Of a DNA stretch of 64,000 bases, positions 28,396 through 38,315 are shown piece after piece (position 1 is the first letter of the stretch; every line of letters begins with the position of its first letter). Below the pieces are notes generated by a model that ran no database searches, was not told the origin of the DNA, and worked only from the letters and a program-made list of their open reading frames with translations. This DNA is from JALZUE01 sp051251725 (lineage in GTDB: Bacteria; Pseudomonadota; Gammaproteobacteria; Enterobacterales; Alteromonadaceae): NCBI GenBank assembly GCA_051251725.1, contig JBPOFN010000015.1:1-64000 (forward strand), read 5' to 3'. Position numbers and translations under genes: made by a program.

Positions 28396-28454
28396 TATGA
28401 AGAAACAAAGTTTCAATCATATAGAATTGAATAATAGGTACTAATTTAGTACTA

Positions 28455-28482
28455 ACCAACCCCAGCTTATGCTGGGGTTGGT
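28455..28482 (+). terminator. Terminator hairpin after TonB receptor
   Basis: ACCAACCCCAGC and GCTGGGGTTGGT form a perfect 12-bp stem with a TTAT loop; the T run behind it is short (ATTT), so termination may be partial. No gene lies between it and 28674. Confidence 0.75.
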
Positions 28483-28673
28483 ATTTACATAACACGAATA
28501 AGATAAACGGTTAGAGCCTCTAAAACAGAGTGATAAAAACTTAACACTTCTAATAAGCATTAAAATTTACACTGTATTTCATTAATTAAGAAAAATTAAC
28601 AGATTAAAATTTACTCGTTTATAAACGACTAGTAGATACCTCGTTGTAAGAATTATAAATCGGAGCAAAGGCA

Positions 28674-30920
28674 TTGATAAAAATTAACATCACGGCCCTG
28701 TTACTCATGGTAACAACACTAACTTTAACACTAAGTGTGCAGTCACAAGAACACCCAAACTTGATTATGACTAAATCAGGTGTCGAAAAAATTAGAAATA
28801 ATTTAGGTAAAGTGCCTTTATTTGACGCCACTTTACAAAAAGTTAAAGAAGAAGTAGACGCTGAAATTGCGCTTGGTATCGATACACCAATCCCAAAAGA
28901 TTTTTCCGGCGGTTATACCCATCAACGCCACAAAAAGAATTTTCAAGTCGCGCAAAAAGCGGGCGCCTTATATCAAATATTGCAAGACGATAAATACGCA
29001 AAATACATCCGCGATATGCTATTTCAGTATGAAGCTATGTATAAAGACTTACCTATTCATCCGCAAGAGCGCTCGTATGCACGCGGTAAGTTATTTTGGC
29101 AATGTTTGAATGACAGTAACTGGTTAGTTTTTATGAGCCAAGCTTACGATGCAATTTATGAAACCTTGTCAGCGCAAGAGCATGACAAGTTACAAAACAA
29201 CTTATTCCGCCCATTTGCTGATTATATTTCAATCGATAATCCACAGTTTTATAACCGTATACATAACCACAGTACTTGGGGCAATGCTGCTGTAGGTATG
29301 ATTGCACTGGTAATGGATGACGCAGAATTATTAGAACGCGCTTTATACGGTATTGAAGACGATGGTTTGGAGTTAGGCTTAAAAGATAACGATGGTGGTT
29401 TTATTAAAGTAGCAGGACAAAAAGCAGGCTTTCTTGCTAACCTTGAAGACCCATTTTCGCCAGAAGGTTATTTTACTGAAGGCCCTTATTATCAGCGTTA
29501 TGCTATGTATCCTTTTTTGATCTTTGGTTTGGCTATGGAGAATGTAAAACCTGAAATGAAGGTATTTCAACATAAAGACAACGTACTCTTAAAAGGGGTT
29601 GATGCACTGCTTAATTTGTCCGATGCTGACGGTGATTTTTTCCCGCTGAACGACGGCCAAAAAGGTATGTCTTATTACACTCCGGCATTAGTAACAGCTG
29701 TTGATATTGCATATCACTATGGTAGCCAAGAGCCAAAATTACTCGGTATTGCCGAAAAACAAGGGCTAGTATTATTAGACCAATCAGGTCTTTCTGTGGC
29801 TATCGGTGTTCGCGACGGCAAAGCTAAACCTTTTGTTAAAAAATCAATAAACTTTTCAGATGGTCACGACGGTAAACAAGGCGGCGTGGGTATTCTTAGA
29901 TATGGCAATGAAGACTTAACCTTAGTCTTTAAATATGCTGCACATGGTTTAAGCCATGGTCATTACGACAAGCTTTCATATTCTCTTTATGCCAATGGTG
30001 ATGAAGTTCTTCAAGATTACGGCTTGGCTCGCTTTGTTAATATCGAACAAAAAGGTGGCGGTAATTACCTGAAAGAAAATAAAACCTGGGCGAAACAAAG
30101 TATTGCGCATAATACGCTGACCCAGAACCAGACCTCGCACTTCGGTGGCGATTACGAAACCGGCAGTAAATATCATTCAAATTTACATGTTTTTGATGCG
30201 ACTAATGAAAATGTGCAAGTGGTTAGTGCAACAGAAACTAATGCTTATCCGGGCACGGAAATGCACAGAACCATGGCAATGATCAAAGCTAAAAATTTCG
30301 AAAAGCCTTTTGTGCTCGATATTATGAAAGTTGCTTCAAAGCGCAAAAATCAATATGACTTCCCTTTCTATTTTATGGGGCAAGTTATTAAGACCAATTT
30401 TGAATACGACTCACCTGCAAGTTTAAATGCGTTAGGTAGCAAAAATGGTTATCAGCATTTGTATCTTGAAGGTAAAGGGCAACCGTCTGTTCAAAGCACT
30501 CAGTTTTCATGGTTAGGAAATGGTAAGTATTATACCTTAACCACAGCTACTGACGATGACGATGAGTTACTTTTCACTCGCATTGGCGCAAACGATCCCG
30601 AGTTTAATCTTCGTCGTGATGCGGCTTTAATGATCCGTAGAAAAGAAAGTAAAAATACCATTTTTGCTTCAGTCATTGAGCCACATGGTGCTTATAGTAC
30701 GGTTTCTGAATTATCTGAAAACTCTAATAGCAATATTGCTGAGCTCAAGGTAGTACATGATGACGATAATTATACAGCGGTGACAATTATCGATCTTAAA
30801 GGCAATACCAGTGTCTTTATTTTGGCAAATAAACAAGCGTCTGTGACTAAAGAACACAAACTGAAAATAGCGGGCAAGTTATACCGCTGGACAGGAGCTT
30901 TTCATTTTACGGGGAGCTAA
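28674..30920 (+). CDS. PL17 oligoalginate lyase
   Basis: 748 residues. Signal peptide to about residue 25 (SVQSQ). An alpha/alpha-toroid (about 30-350) with RIHNHSTWGNAA (Asn198, His199) and YFTEGPYYQRYAMYPFL (266-282), then a heparinase II/III-like beta-sandwich (about 370-748; HGLSHGHYDKLSYSLYANG). These match PL17 enzymes such as Alg17c, which release unsaturated monouronate exolytically from alginate oligomers using Tyr and His/Asn. Start: TTG 28674 with GGAG 8-12 bases upstream; no ATG fits the signal peptide. The periplasmic product would be DEH, but its transporter and kinase genes are not in the window. Confidence 0.9.
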   Translation: MIKINITALLLMVTTLTLTLSVQSQEHPNLIMTKSGVEKIRNNLGKVPLFDATLQKVKEEVDAEIALGIDTPIPKDFSGGYTHQRHKKNFQVAQKAGALYQILQDDKYAKYIRDMLFQYEAMYKDLPIHPQERSYARGKLFWQCLNDSNWLVFMSQAYDAIYETLSAQEHDKLQNNLFRPFADYISIDNPQFYNRIHNHSTWGNAAVGMIALVMDDAELLERALYGIEDDGLELGLKDNDGGFIKVAGQKAGFLANLEDPFSPEGYFTEGPYYQRYAMYPFLIFGLAMENVKPEMKVFQHKDNVLLKGVDALLNLSDADGDFFPLNDGQKGMSYYTPALVTAVDIAYHYGSQEPKLLGIAEKQGLVLLDQSGLSVAIGVRDGKAKPFVKKSINFSDGHDGKQGGVGILRYGNEDLTLVFKYAAHGLSHGHYDKLSYSLYANGDEVLQDYGLARFVNIEQKGGGNYLKENKTWAKQSIAHNTLTQNQTSHFGGDYETGSKYHSNLHVFDATNENVQVVSATETNAYPGTEMHRTMAMIKAKNFEKPFVLDIMKVASKRKNQYDFPFYFMGQVIKTNFEYDSPASLNALGSKNGYQHLYLEGKGQPSVQSTQFSWLGNGKYYTLTTATDDDDELLFTRIGANDPEFNLRRDAALMIRRKESKNTIFASVIEPHGAYSTVSELSENSNSNIAELKVVHDDDNYTAVTIIDLKGNTSVFILANKQASVTKEHKLKIAGKLYRWTGAFHFTGS

Positions 30921-30949
30921 CGATAAGCGATAACCGTTCAATAGCGAAT

Positions 30950-30982
30950 AAGGATTGCAATTACATTGCAATCCTTTTTTTA
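30950..30982 (+). terminator. Terminator after PL17 lyase
   Basis: AAGGATTGCAAT and ATTGCAATCCTT form a perfect 12-bp stem with a three-base loop followed by seven T residues. A classic intrinsic terminator. Confidence 0.92.
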
Positions 30983-31041
30983 TACTTTAATAAAAGTTTT
31001 GAAGCTAAACTCGCGATAACAATCAGCTTTCTAGCCAATTT

Positions 31042-32292
31042 TTACTCGATATTAACTCTAATAATTTTATTGGTACTACTTTGATGTATTAATAAATTAC
31101 CATCTTGGGTCGCTCGCATATGCCTTACAATACCTGCATGTACTGCTCCGGAAGGGATCGCCCAACTTTGAAACTTTTCACTGTTAGGGTCAAACCTCAC
31201 TAAGGCGTCAGGGCGCATTCCTGATTCATTAAACCAAACAATATCTTTTACCACTGCGATAGCATATGGGTGGGATTCTTTTCCGCTGGGTGTTGCCCAT
31301 TCGTTTATTTCACCATTTTTGGGGTTATATCGTCCTATTTTCCCTTGTGATGAATTGACGTACCAAATCATACCATCATTGGCGATATCAAGACGGCGAA
31401 CTCTAGTGGCTGTATTGGGTAATATGATATCGGTTAACTCCATGTTTTTTGGGTTAACTTTAACTAAACAGTTCCTCCCATTACAAGCAACCCATGGGGT
31501 ACCTTGGGCATCAATTTTTATACCATAAGGTTTAGAGCGAGGCGCATTCATTTTAACTAGCTTGATATCACCACTGGTGGGGTCTAAACGACCAATCATA
31601 TTGCTATGTTGTAAAGTAAACCAAAGTATCCCCTGTTTATCAAATATAGCACTGTGAGGGTCTTTCGCTTGTTTGTCGGGCATTTTATATTCAGTTATTT
31701 TTCCAGTTTTAACCTCTAATTTACCTACGCTGCCATTTTTATTTCCGGTGTACCAAATGTTGCCAGCATGATCTGTGGTCACTGTATGTGGCATAGCATT
31801 TTTAGGCAATGGGTATTCTTTCATTTCACCGGACACTGGGTTAATTTGGCCAATCAGGTTTTTACGCTGGCCTGCCCACCAAATAGTGCCATCGGGTGCT
31901 TCAATAGGATCACGTGACCGCTGACCTAGTGTTGGAGCTTGCCATTGGGTAAAACTTATTTTGGTCGTACCTGCAATTAATCTAGGTGTTCGCAGTGAAT
32001 TAGGTGGGTAGTTAGTTGTGAGGTAGTTAAAAATACTTTGTTCTACCTCAGGTTGTGCAGATAAATCAATCATGGTCTTAGTTAATGATTTCCAGCCATC
32101 CAAGCTATACCCTGAGCTTCTTGTAATAAGGTTAGCTTGGTGACAACTTGTACAATATTGCGCTACTAAGAGCTTACCTTGATGATGAGTATCGTTGACT
32201 GATTCAGAATCTGAATTTTGAGCAAAACTTAAACTAGGTAGTTGACACCCTATAAGTAATATAATTGACTTAAAAAAAATATTTTTATTCAT
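31042..32292 (-). CDS. Exported cytochrome c/Vgb-type beta-propeller fusion
   Basis: 416 residues. Signal peptide to about residue 24 (SLSFA). A short cytochrome c domain (about 38-100) carries one haem motif, CTSCH at 47-51. Then a seven-bladed propeller (about 110-416) with repeats of the virginiamycin B lyase/SMP-30 type (GTIWWAGQRKNLIGQINPVSGEMKEYPLP, GNIWYTGNKNGSVGKLEV, GILWFTLQHSNMIGRLDP). True Vgb opens streptogramin rings. With a haem domain attached, a periplasmic redox or binding role seems more likely than antibiotic resistance. It stands alone, convergent with the PL17 gene, and has no clear operon partner. Confidence 0.8.
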   Translation of the reverse strand: MNKNIFFKSIILLIGCQLPSLSFAQNSDSESVNDTHHQGKLLVAQYCTSCHQANLITRSSGYSLDGWKSLTKTMIDLSAQPEVEQSIFNYLTTNYPPNSLRTPRLIAGTTKISFTQWQAPTLGQRSRDPIEAPDGTIWWAGQRKNLIGQINPVSGEMKEYPLPKNAMPHTVTTDHAGNIWYTGNKNGSVGKLEVKTGKITEYKMPDKQAKDPHSAIFDKQGILWFTLQHSNMIGRLDPTSGDIKLVKMNAPRSKPYGIKIDAQGTPWVACNGRNCLVKVNPKNMELTDIILPNTATRVRRLDIANDGMIWYVNSSQGKIGRYNPKNGEINEWATPSGKESHPYAIAVVKDIVWFNESGMRPDALVRFDPNSEKFQSWAIPSGAVHAGIVRHMRATQDGNLLIHQSSTNKIIRVNIE

Positions 32293-32473
32293 CGTATTAT
32301 CCAGCCTTGCTAACTAAGCACTATGGCTTAGCGATGTTGCACTTGATCACATCCAGTTTATTTGTAGATGTTCGTAACTAAAATAAATATAACAAGTGTT
32401 ATGACATTTTACTTAAAATTTCGCCACCGATTTTCATGAATAAAAGGGATCTAACCGTTTTATTTTCCGCAAG

Positions 32474-32644
32474 GCCATTAAGAAACGTAAAATATTCCCC
32501 AGCGATGATTCCGCCAGAAAGATGGTGTACTTGGCAATTAAAGACGCCAGTAAAAAATGGTCGATGCCGATCCCAAACTGCCGTTTGGCGATGAGTCGTT
32601 TTATTATTGAATTCGAGGAACGCCTCGAAAAACATATTAACTAA
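32474..32644 (+). pseudogene. IS256-family transposase C-terminal remnant
   Basis: 57 codons translate to the end of a Mutator/IS256-type transposase (AIKKRKIFPSDDSARK, then ASKKWSMPIPNCRLAMSRF, ending in a TAA at 32642-32644). The N-terminal 85 percent and the catalytic DDE residues are gone. The following bases to about 32690 (CAGTTACACAGAATCTGTTACAGGGTC) look like the terminal inverted repeat. The remainder of 32293-32770 shows no gene. Confidence 0.82.
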
Positions 32645-32709
32645 ATGGCAGTTACACAGAATCTGTTACAGGGTCTTTTATTTCTTCTGACCCCTTCGAT
32701 TTTTGGATT

Positions 32710-32747
32710 TAAGGCCAATTAAGTTAATCACTTAATTGGCCTTTGTT
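32710..32747. terminator. Bidirectional-looking hairpin after mannanase operon
   Basis: AAGGCCAATTAAGT and ACTTAATTGGCCTT pair perfectly around five bases. T-rich sequence follows on the plus strand; on the minus strand, where the mannan operon ends 24 bases before, the T run is weak. Confidence 0.65.
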
Positions 32748-32770
32748 TTTCAAATCAAAATAGCTTGTGA

Positions 32771-35473
32771 TTATTGTGCTAATTGCTGATTAAACTTTTC
32801 AATAATCGCTAATGTTTTATCATCTGAGGAAAATACGGTATTTAACCCTTGTGGCTCTTGCGCTGGATCACCCAAATAATCATCACCTAACTTCCATTCA
32901 CCTTTACTGTCAGGGTTAGCTCGGCCAAAGCCGCCATAAGCCCAAAAATTCAACCCCGCCAAATTCCCATTATTATTTTTAGCGTTAAGTACTTGCTGAA
33001 ATATTTCAGTAAAAAACAGATCGCGATATTCCGTAGATTTCAGTGGTGACAAACTTTCTAAATGTCGTGGAAAACCAAACTCAGATAACACGATAGGTTT
33101 ATTTAACTGTTTTGCGACAGCTAAATGATCCAGCATATACTGCTTGGCTTTATCAATAGCAATAACCGTAGAAGCTACTTGATCTGCTTTATTGTACCAA
33201 CCCCAATTTTTTGGCCAAATATGCATAGTAAGGTAATCAATTGCGGCATTATCATGAACTTTTTTATAGGTATCAACGCTATTTAAACTGCCTGCTGCAC
33301 CTTCATTACCGGTTGAGATCAATTGCTTAGGCGCTAAACGTTTTATCAAGGCGACTGTATTATCGACCCACGATTTAAAATAGGGATAATTGTCTTTATC
33401 AAATACTCTTGGTTCGTTCGCTAACTGCCACGACATGATCGTCGTATCATCACGGTATAATTGACCGGTAACACTATTAGTGCGAGAAATAATAAATTCA
33501 ACATGTTGATAAAAATCATTGGTACACGGCTGACAGCGATGAAACTGCTGGGTATAAGACATATAGTCATCCCATGTAACACCAGCAGAAAATGGATTGG
33601 GAACATCACCGTAACCATGCCAGTTCAAGTATTGCGACATACCGCCTGACCAAATCCAATTGTTTGTTAAATAAAGCACCGCCACCATGTTACGCTTTTT
33701 CATTTCGGCTAATAGATAATCTAAGCCCGCTAACAATGCGTGGTTATATTCGCCAGGTTTAGTTTGCAAAGCAGGCTTAACAACAGAATCACCCAGGCCA
33801 CCATCAGCGCCAACTAATATTCTTAAATTAGTCACGCCATGTTGTTGTAACTGATCTAATTCTTGATGTAAGCGTTCACGGTCACCATTTTTAGCTGCGA
33901 TTAATGGGCCATACCAATAGTTAGTACCAATAAAATGATAAGGCTTGCCGTCACGATAAAATTGACCATCTTTAACGCTAACAAATTTTTCATTGTTGGC
34001 GTTCAGTTTAATGGTTAAAACGTTCGAGGGTTGAGACTGCCCGCTTTCATTAACAGCGATAATGCGATAATCATAACTTCCGTTTTCAACTAAAGCTTCG
34101 GTGTCTTGAAACAAAACATCTGTTTCAGGGTTAAACCTATTTTTACCATCTGAAACATTTTCAGCAATGATTGTCCAAGTTTTAGCCGCTGTTAACTTTC
34201 GTTCAATATTATAACTTCGGCCTAAAGGTGAGCCCATCCAGTTTAGTTTTCTATCATTCGAAATCTTTCTAAAAACTGGCGCTTCAGGTACCGACAACGG
34301 TAACGGCGCACTTAAGCCATTCATTTGCGCTTGTGCCACTCTGACTAAATCGGTAATTTTACGCTCTTCATTAGCATCACCGTCAGCAAAACCAGGTAGG
34401 TGATAACTATAATACGGACCACTGCCCTCTCTATGCCAATAAAAGCCGCCGTTATGGCGGTGCCCTCTATAGCCCCAAATAAAAGCCCCCGCAGCTTTAG
34501 CGCCATTAACTTCATAGTTAACCGCGGTTTGCATAATGTCATTAATACCTTCAGCCGGTTTCAAACCATATTCTCCGACCAAATACACTTTACGCCCAGC
34601 TATACGGGTTAGGTCATCGATGATAGTTTGCGGCTTATTGTTATTATTTACGGTATAAAAATGGTTATTAATAATATCAATATTGTCGTCGTTTAATGAA
34701 TGTTCAAGAATTGATAAATAGTTACCATCAACCACTAATTGCCTAGGGGCCAAAGCTTTAATATGTGCAGCTGTTTTACGGATAAATTCTGGCGTACTGG
34801 CTTTTAGTTCATTGCCCGTTTCCCATGCCATAATCGCCTTTTCTTGATAATAATATTTGCCAGTGATGGTGTTTTTTCGAGTAATTACCTGACGAATAAT
34901 ATCTAAGTACGCTTGAAAGGTTTTACTCTTGGTATTATAAAAATCAGCTTGTTGCTCATGATAAAAAGCAGCTAATTGTTCACGCCCGCCCCACCACTGC
35001 CAATGATCAATAAAAGGTAAAATTAAACGTAATTTATGTTCACTCGCATGTGCGATCATTTGATCGTAAACCACCATTGCTTTTTCATTGAGTACCGGCA
35101 TGCCATCAGCAGCTGTTGGTCTGAGAATATGAGTTTCTCGCTGACATGCTACGTCACTTGGATGTTCAACCGACAAGACATAAATACGTGTGGCTTTATG
35201 ACCTGTTTTAACTAACGATTTGATCCAGTTTTCTTGCTCGTCAGATGTCGGCCATTTAAAATATTGTCCCCAACCTCTGGCATCGGCAGCACAGGTGCCT
35301 TTATTATCATCTTCAATACGGTGTAATTCAGGAGCATTAAAACCAGCAAATCGAAATGTTTGCGCACCCTCTTTAAGTTGGTGACCGTCACGAGTAATAA
35401 AATGTTCAAAATCAGCAGCACTAACTGTTTGCGCTATGAATAAGCATATAAAAACAACATATTTATTTATCAC
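32771..35473 (-). CDS. Two-domain GH5 (subfamily 7-like) beta-mannanase
   Basis: 900 residues with signal peptide (1-19, VSA-ADF). Two different GH5 catalytic domains flank an FN3-like module (about 397-490). Domain 1 (about 25-390) has acid/base Glu222 (WETGNELK) and nucleophile Glu301 (LVGEYGL). Domain 2 (about 497-900) has Glu687 (WQLANEPRVF) and Glu798 (VLSEFGFPR). Both look like GH5_7 mannanases or mannosidases. All four catalytic residues are present, so both should be active, perhaps one endo and one exo. It is the third gene of the operon GH130-epimerase-GH5; its GTG start shares one base with the epimerase stop (TAGTG), so the two are coupled. The protein acts in the periplasm or outside. 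Confidence 0.88.
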   Translation of the reverse strand: MINKYVVFICLFIAQTVSAADFEHFITRDGHQLKEGAQTFRFAGFNAPELHRIEDDNKGTCAADARGWGQYFKWPTSDEQENWIKSLVKTGHKATRIYVLSVEHPSDVACQRETHILRPTAADGMPVLNEKAMVVYDQMIAHASEHKLRLILPFIDHWQWWGGREQLAAFYHEQQADFYNTKSKTFQAYLDIIRQVITRKNTITGKYYYQEKAIMAWETGNELKASTPEFIRKTAAHIKALAPRQLVVDGNYLSILEHSLNDDNIDIINNHFYTVNNNNKPQTIIDDLTRIAGRKVYLVGEYGLKPAEGINDIMQTAVNYEVNGAKAAGAFIWGYRGHRHNGGFYWHREGSGPYYSYHLPGFADGDANEERKITDLVRVAQAQMNGLSAPLPLSVPEAPVFRKISNDRKLNWMGSPLGRSYNIERKLTAAKTWTIIAENVSDGKNRFNPETDVLFQDTEALVENGSYDYRIIAVNESGQSQPSNVLTIKLNANNEKFVSVKDGQFYRDGKPYHFIGTNYWYGPLIAAKNGDRERLHQELDQLQQHGVTNLRILVGADGGLGDSVVKPALQTKPGEYNHALLAGLDYLLAEMKKRNMVAVLYLTNNWIWSGGMSQYLNWHGYGDVPNPFSAGVTWDDYMSYTQQFHRCQPCTNDFYQHVEFIISRTNSVTGQLYRDDTTIMSWQLANEPRVFDKDNYPYFKSWVDNTVALIKRLAPKQLISTGNEGAAGSLNSVDTYKKVHDNAAIDYLTMHIWPKNWGWYNKADQVASTVIAIDKAKQYMLDHLAVAKQLNKPIVLSEFGFPRHLESLSPLKSTEYRDLFFTEIFQQVLNAKNNNGNLAGLNFWAYGGFGRANPDSKGEWKLGDDYLGDPAQEPQGLNTVFSSDDKTLAIIEKFNQQLAQ

Positions 35474-36678
35474 TATTTTTCACCTATGGCAGTAAATAAT
35501 CGGCTGACTTCCATCATCGCCCGACCATTATGATAAGGCGCTTTCCAAAAACCGGCTTTATACAATTGTGTGCGTTCATGATTATCAGCACTTGAGATCC
35601 AATGCCATTCGCCAGCAAAATGGTCTTTATGATGGCGCTGAATAAAAATCCAAATAGCTTTACAGATATCAAAATAACGGCGTTCTTTGGTCAAGTGATA
35701 AGCGTTTAAAAATCCCACTAAAGCTTCGGCCTGAACCCACCAATGACTTTCTTCATGCCTGATATTACTCGCCACTTCATACTCGTCACACACTTGGTTA
35801 TGTTTACCAATCGACTCTTTCAAGCAAGTATCAGCCAACGCTAGAATAATCGGCTTATACTTAGCAAGGTATTCATCATCAGCTAATATTTCGACCGCTT
35901 CCCATAATAACCAACTGGCTTCAATATCGTGACCATAAGAAATAGTCAGCGATAAATCTTGCCATTGATGATCGAAAAACAACTTTAGGTGGTTATTATC
36001 ATGATTAATAATATAACGTTGAAAAATATCCAAAACATGAATCAGCGCTTCTTTAACTTCAGCCGTTGGTAATACTTTGTACAGAGCACTGTAAGCTTCT
36101 AATACATGTAAATGAGTATTCATCGACTTGGGTGCGTTTAAGTCTTTATCACTCAAACGTAAGTCTTCAATTACCTGCCATTCTTGGGTATAAGCTTCAA
36201 TATAACCACCGTATTGATAATCTCGGGCATGCTTTTCAATCAATTGAAAATACTGCTGAGCTTTAGCTAATGCGCGTTCATCTGAAGTTAATTTGTAATA
36301 GGCAGAAAATGCATAAATACAAAAACTTAAAGCATACGTTTGCTTTTTACCGTTGAGCTGCTGCCCCGTCGCTGAAACTTCCCAAATGGCACCACCATGT
36401 TCTTTATCATCAAAATAATTTAATAAATAATCAAACGCTCGCTCCGCCGCTTTCCGGTATTCTGGTTTGCCACTAAAAAGTGCTTTTTCACTGTAAAACC
36501 ACAAAATACGACTATTTTGCACTATGCCTTTAGTCGCTTCTGGGACAATTTCACCAAAAAAGTCAATTTCACCAACAAAGCCGCCGCAACTTTCGTCAAA
36601 GGTATTATTTAACCACCACTGACCAATATTGTTTAGCTCTGTTGTAATCGCACGGTTTTCGAACGCAAGGATTTCCAT
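35473..36678 (-). CDS. AGE-family epimerase, probable mannobiose/cellobiose 2-epimerase
   Basis: 401 residues, alpha/alpha-barrel of the N-acylglucosamine 2-epimerase family. It lacks a signal peptide. Cellobiose-2-epimerase-type features are the N-terminal WWLNNTFDESCGGFVGEI, SYGHDIEASWLLWEA (catalytic His), RHEESHWWVQAEALVGF (His pair) and the closing YKAGFWKAPYHNGRAMME. Next to GH130 it should convert mannobiose to 4-O-beta-mannosyl-glucose, the substrate of the phosphorylase. This is the known order of steps in bacterial mannan catabolism. It starts 15 bases after the GH130 stop. Confidence 0.87.
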   Translation of the reverse strand: MEILAFENRAITTELNNIGQWWLNNTFDESCGGFVGEIDFFGEIVPEATKGIVQNSRILWFYSEKALFSGKPEYRKAAERAFDYLLNYFDDKEHGGAIWEVSATGQQLNGKKQTYALSFCIYAFSAYYKLTSDERALAKAQQYFQLIEKHARDYQYGGYIEAYTQEWQVIEDLRLSDKDLNAPKSMNTHLHVLEAYSALYKVLPTAEVKEALIHVLDIFQRYIINHDNNHLKLFFDHQWQDLSLTISYGHDIEASWLLWEAVEILADDEYLAKYKPIILALADTCLKESIGKHNQVCDEYEVASNIRHEESHWWVQAEALVGFLNAYHLTKERRYFDICKAIWIFIQRHHKDHFAGEWHWISSADNHERTQLYKAGFWKAPYHNGRAMMEVSRLFTAIGEK

Positions 36679-36693
36679 TATTAAATTCCTTTT

Positions 36694-37881
36694 TTACTGA
36701 TTGTGAACGGCATTTTTAGCAATTAACTGATTAATAGCCTGTACTGACGTAGCTGAACGTAAACCGTCTTCTGGCGTGTTTTTACAATAATCAACTAATT
36801 GTGCAATCGAGGTCGTCGCAACATGCATACGGGTATCTGAAGAAGCGTAATAAATATTTACCTTGCCTTGTTCATCAACAACCCAGCCATTACTAAATAC
36901 CACATTAGAGACATCACCCACACGCTCGTTACCTTCTGGCGCAATCAAGTGGCCTGCCGGTTTATGTATTACTTTCCATGGCTGGTTTAAATCTGTCATA
37001 AATGAATACAAGACATAACGTAATCCTGCGGCAGTATTACGTACGCCATGAGCAAGATGTAACCAACCTTCAGCGGTTTTTAACGGCGCTGGGCCTTGGC
37101 CGTTTTTCACTTCATTAATGGTATGGTAAAGCTTCGTATCAACAATCACTTCTGATTTAATTTCAGCATTTTCCATTGTTTCAGATAAGCCCCAACCAAT
37201 ACCACCACCACCACCAACACTGATAAAACCGTCTTGTGGACGCGTGAATAAAGCATATTTACCATCAACAAACTCTGAATGAAGCACCACATTACGTTGC
37301 TGACCTGAATAAGTAATTAAGTCTGGTAGCCTTTCCCAAGTCACTAAATCTTTGGTTCTGGCAATACCACATTGGGCTTCTGCAGCACTGGTATTTTCCA
37401 TTAGGGTTTTATCTTTACGCTCAGTACAGAATAAGCCATAAATATAGCCATCTTCATGTGCAGTTAAACGCATGTCATAAACATTCGTATCTGGGTTTTC
37501 TGTTTCAGGTAAAGTGATAGGGTTTGGCCAAAAACGAAAATTATCAATGCCGTTATCACTTTCTGCGACCGCGAAAAAAGATTTACGATCATTACCTTCA
37601 ACTCTGACCACAATAACGTATTTTCCATTGAACATCATAGCGCCAGAATTTAATGTGGCATTAACACCAATGCGTTCTAATAACAGTGGATTAGCGCTTT
37701 CATTAAAGTCATATCGCCAAGTTAGTGGAATATGATCACGGGTAATAATTGGGTTATTCCAACGCTGAAAAATACCGTTATATTTTTTACTCGGTTGGTT
37801 TTTTTTAGTGATTAAGGCTTCGCTTTCATCCATCAGCTGGCCAAGTTTCTCTTGAAAAGTTTTGTTTGCTAATATTGTCAT
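36694..37881 (-). CDS. GH130 4-O-beta-D-mannosyl-D-glucose phosphorylase
   Basis: 395 residues, no signal peptide, five-bladed propeller. RWNNPIITRDHIPLTW, LNSGAMMFNGKYVIVVRVEGNDRKSFFAVAESDNGIDNFRFW and NVYDMRLTAHEDGYIYGLFCTER are GH130 subfamily 1 hallmarks, with the proton-donor Asp in NVYDMR. It cleaves mannosyl-glucose with phosphate into mannose-1-phosphate and glucose in the cytoplasm. First gene of the operon, transcribed away from lacI; the control region carries the TGAACCGGTTCA operator. Mannose-1-phosphate fits the phosphomannomutase encoded at 53320. Confidence 0.9.
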   Translation of the reverse strand: MTILANKTFQEKLGQLMDESEALITKKNQPSKKYNGIFQRWNNPIITRDHIPLTWRYDFNESANPLLLERIGVNATLNSGAMMFNGKYVIVVRVEGNDRKSFFAVAESDNGIDNFRFWPNPITLPETENPDTNVYDMRLTAHEDGYIYGLFCTERKDKTLMENTSAAEAQCGIARTKDLVTWERLPDLITYSGQQRNVVLHSEFVDGKYALFTRPQDGFISVGGGGGIGWGLSETMENAEIKSEVIVDTKLYHTINEVKNGQGPAPLKTAEGWLHLAHGVRNTAAGLRYVLYSFMTDLNQPWKVIHKPAGHLIAPEGNERVGDVSNVVFSNGWVVDEQGKVNIYYASSDTRMHVATTSIAQLVDYCKNTPEDGLRSATSVQAINQLIAKNAVHNQ

Positions 37882-38161
37882 AATCCACGTCTCTATCTAT
37901 ATGTATATATAAGCCAACTAACTTAAATATTCGCTTAAGTCTTTTTGGCTTAGAAAATTTTGGCGAGTAACTATTTAGCTTTATTTTCGTATTACTGGTT
38001 GTCATTTAGTTCAAGAAGCTAAACAAAATTTTTATTTGTTGAATCCGTTATCAATCACAAATGAACCGTAATCAATTTATCAACAAAAAACACCTAACAA
38101 AAAATAAGTAAACAAAGCGACAACACCTTAAATATATTCATCCACCAGTCACACAACAACA

Positions 38162-38175
38162 ATGAACCGGTTCAT
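38162..38175. promoter_or_regulatory. LacI-family operator 1
   Basis: ATGAACCGGTTCAT is a perfect 14-base palindrome centred on CG, of the LacI/GalR operator type, in the 434-base region between the GH130 operon and lacI; ATGAACCG at 38061 is an extra half-site. The same core recurs at 49917 and 50193. No other gene was found in 37882-38315. Confidence 0.8.
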
Positions 38176-38315
38176 GTTTATAATTTAACGGGTTTGTTAA
38201 CATTTTGCTAGTATTATTTCGTTTTAGTTGTAAAAATAAGGTTTAATAATCGCTAAAATGCTATTTTGTCTAAACTGCACACGATTCATTGAAATAATTG
38301 TTGAAGGAAATATAA

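Noticed and set aside
31042..32292. Streptogramin resistance gene (vgb)
   Set aside because: The propeller repeats match, but the haem c domain, signal peptide and lone context argue for a different role.
32399..32635. 78-codon minus-strand frame
   Set aside because: Antisense shadow of the IS256-family transposase remnant on the plus strand.
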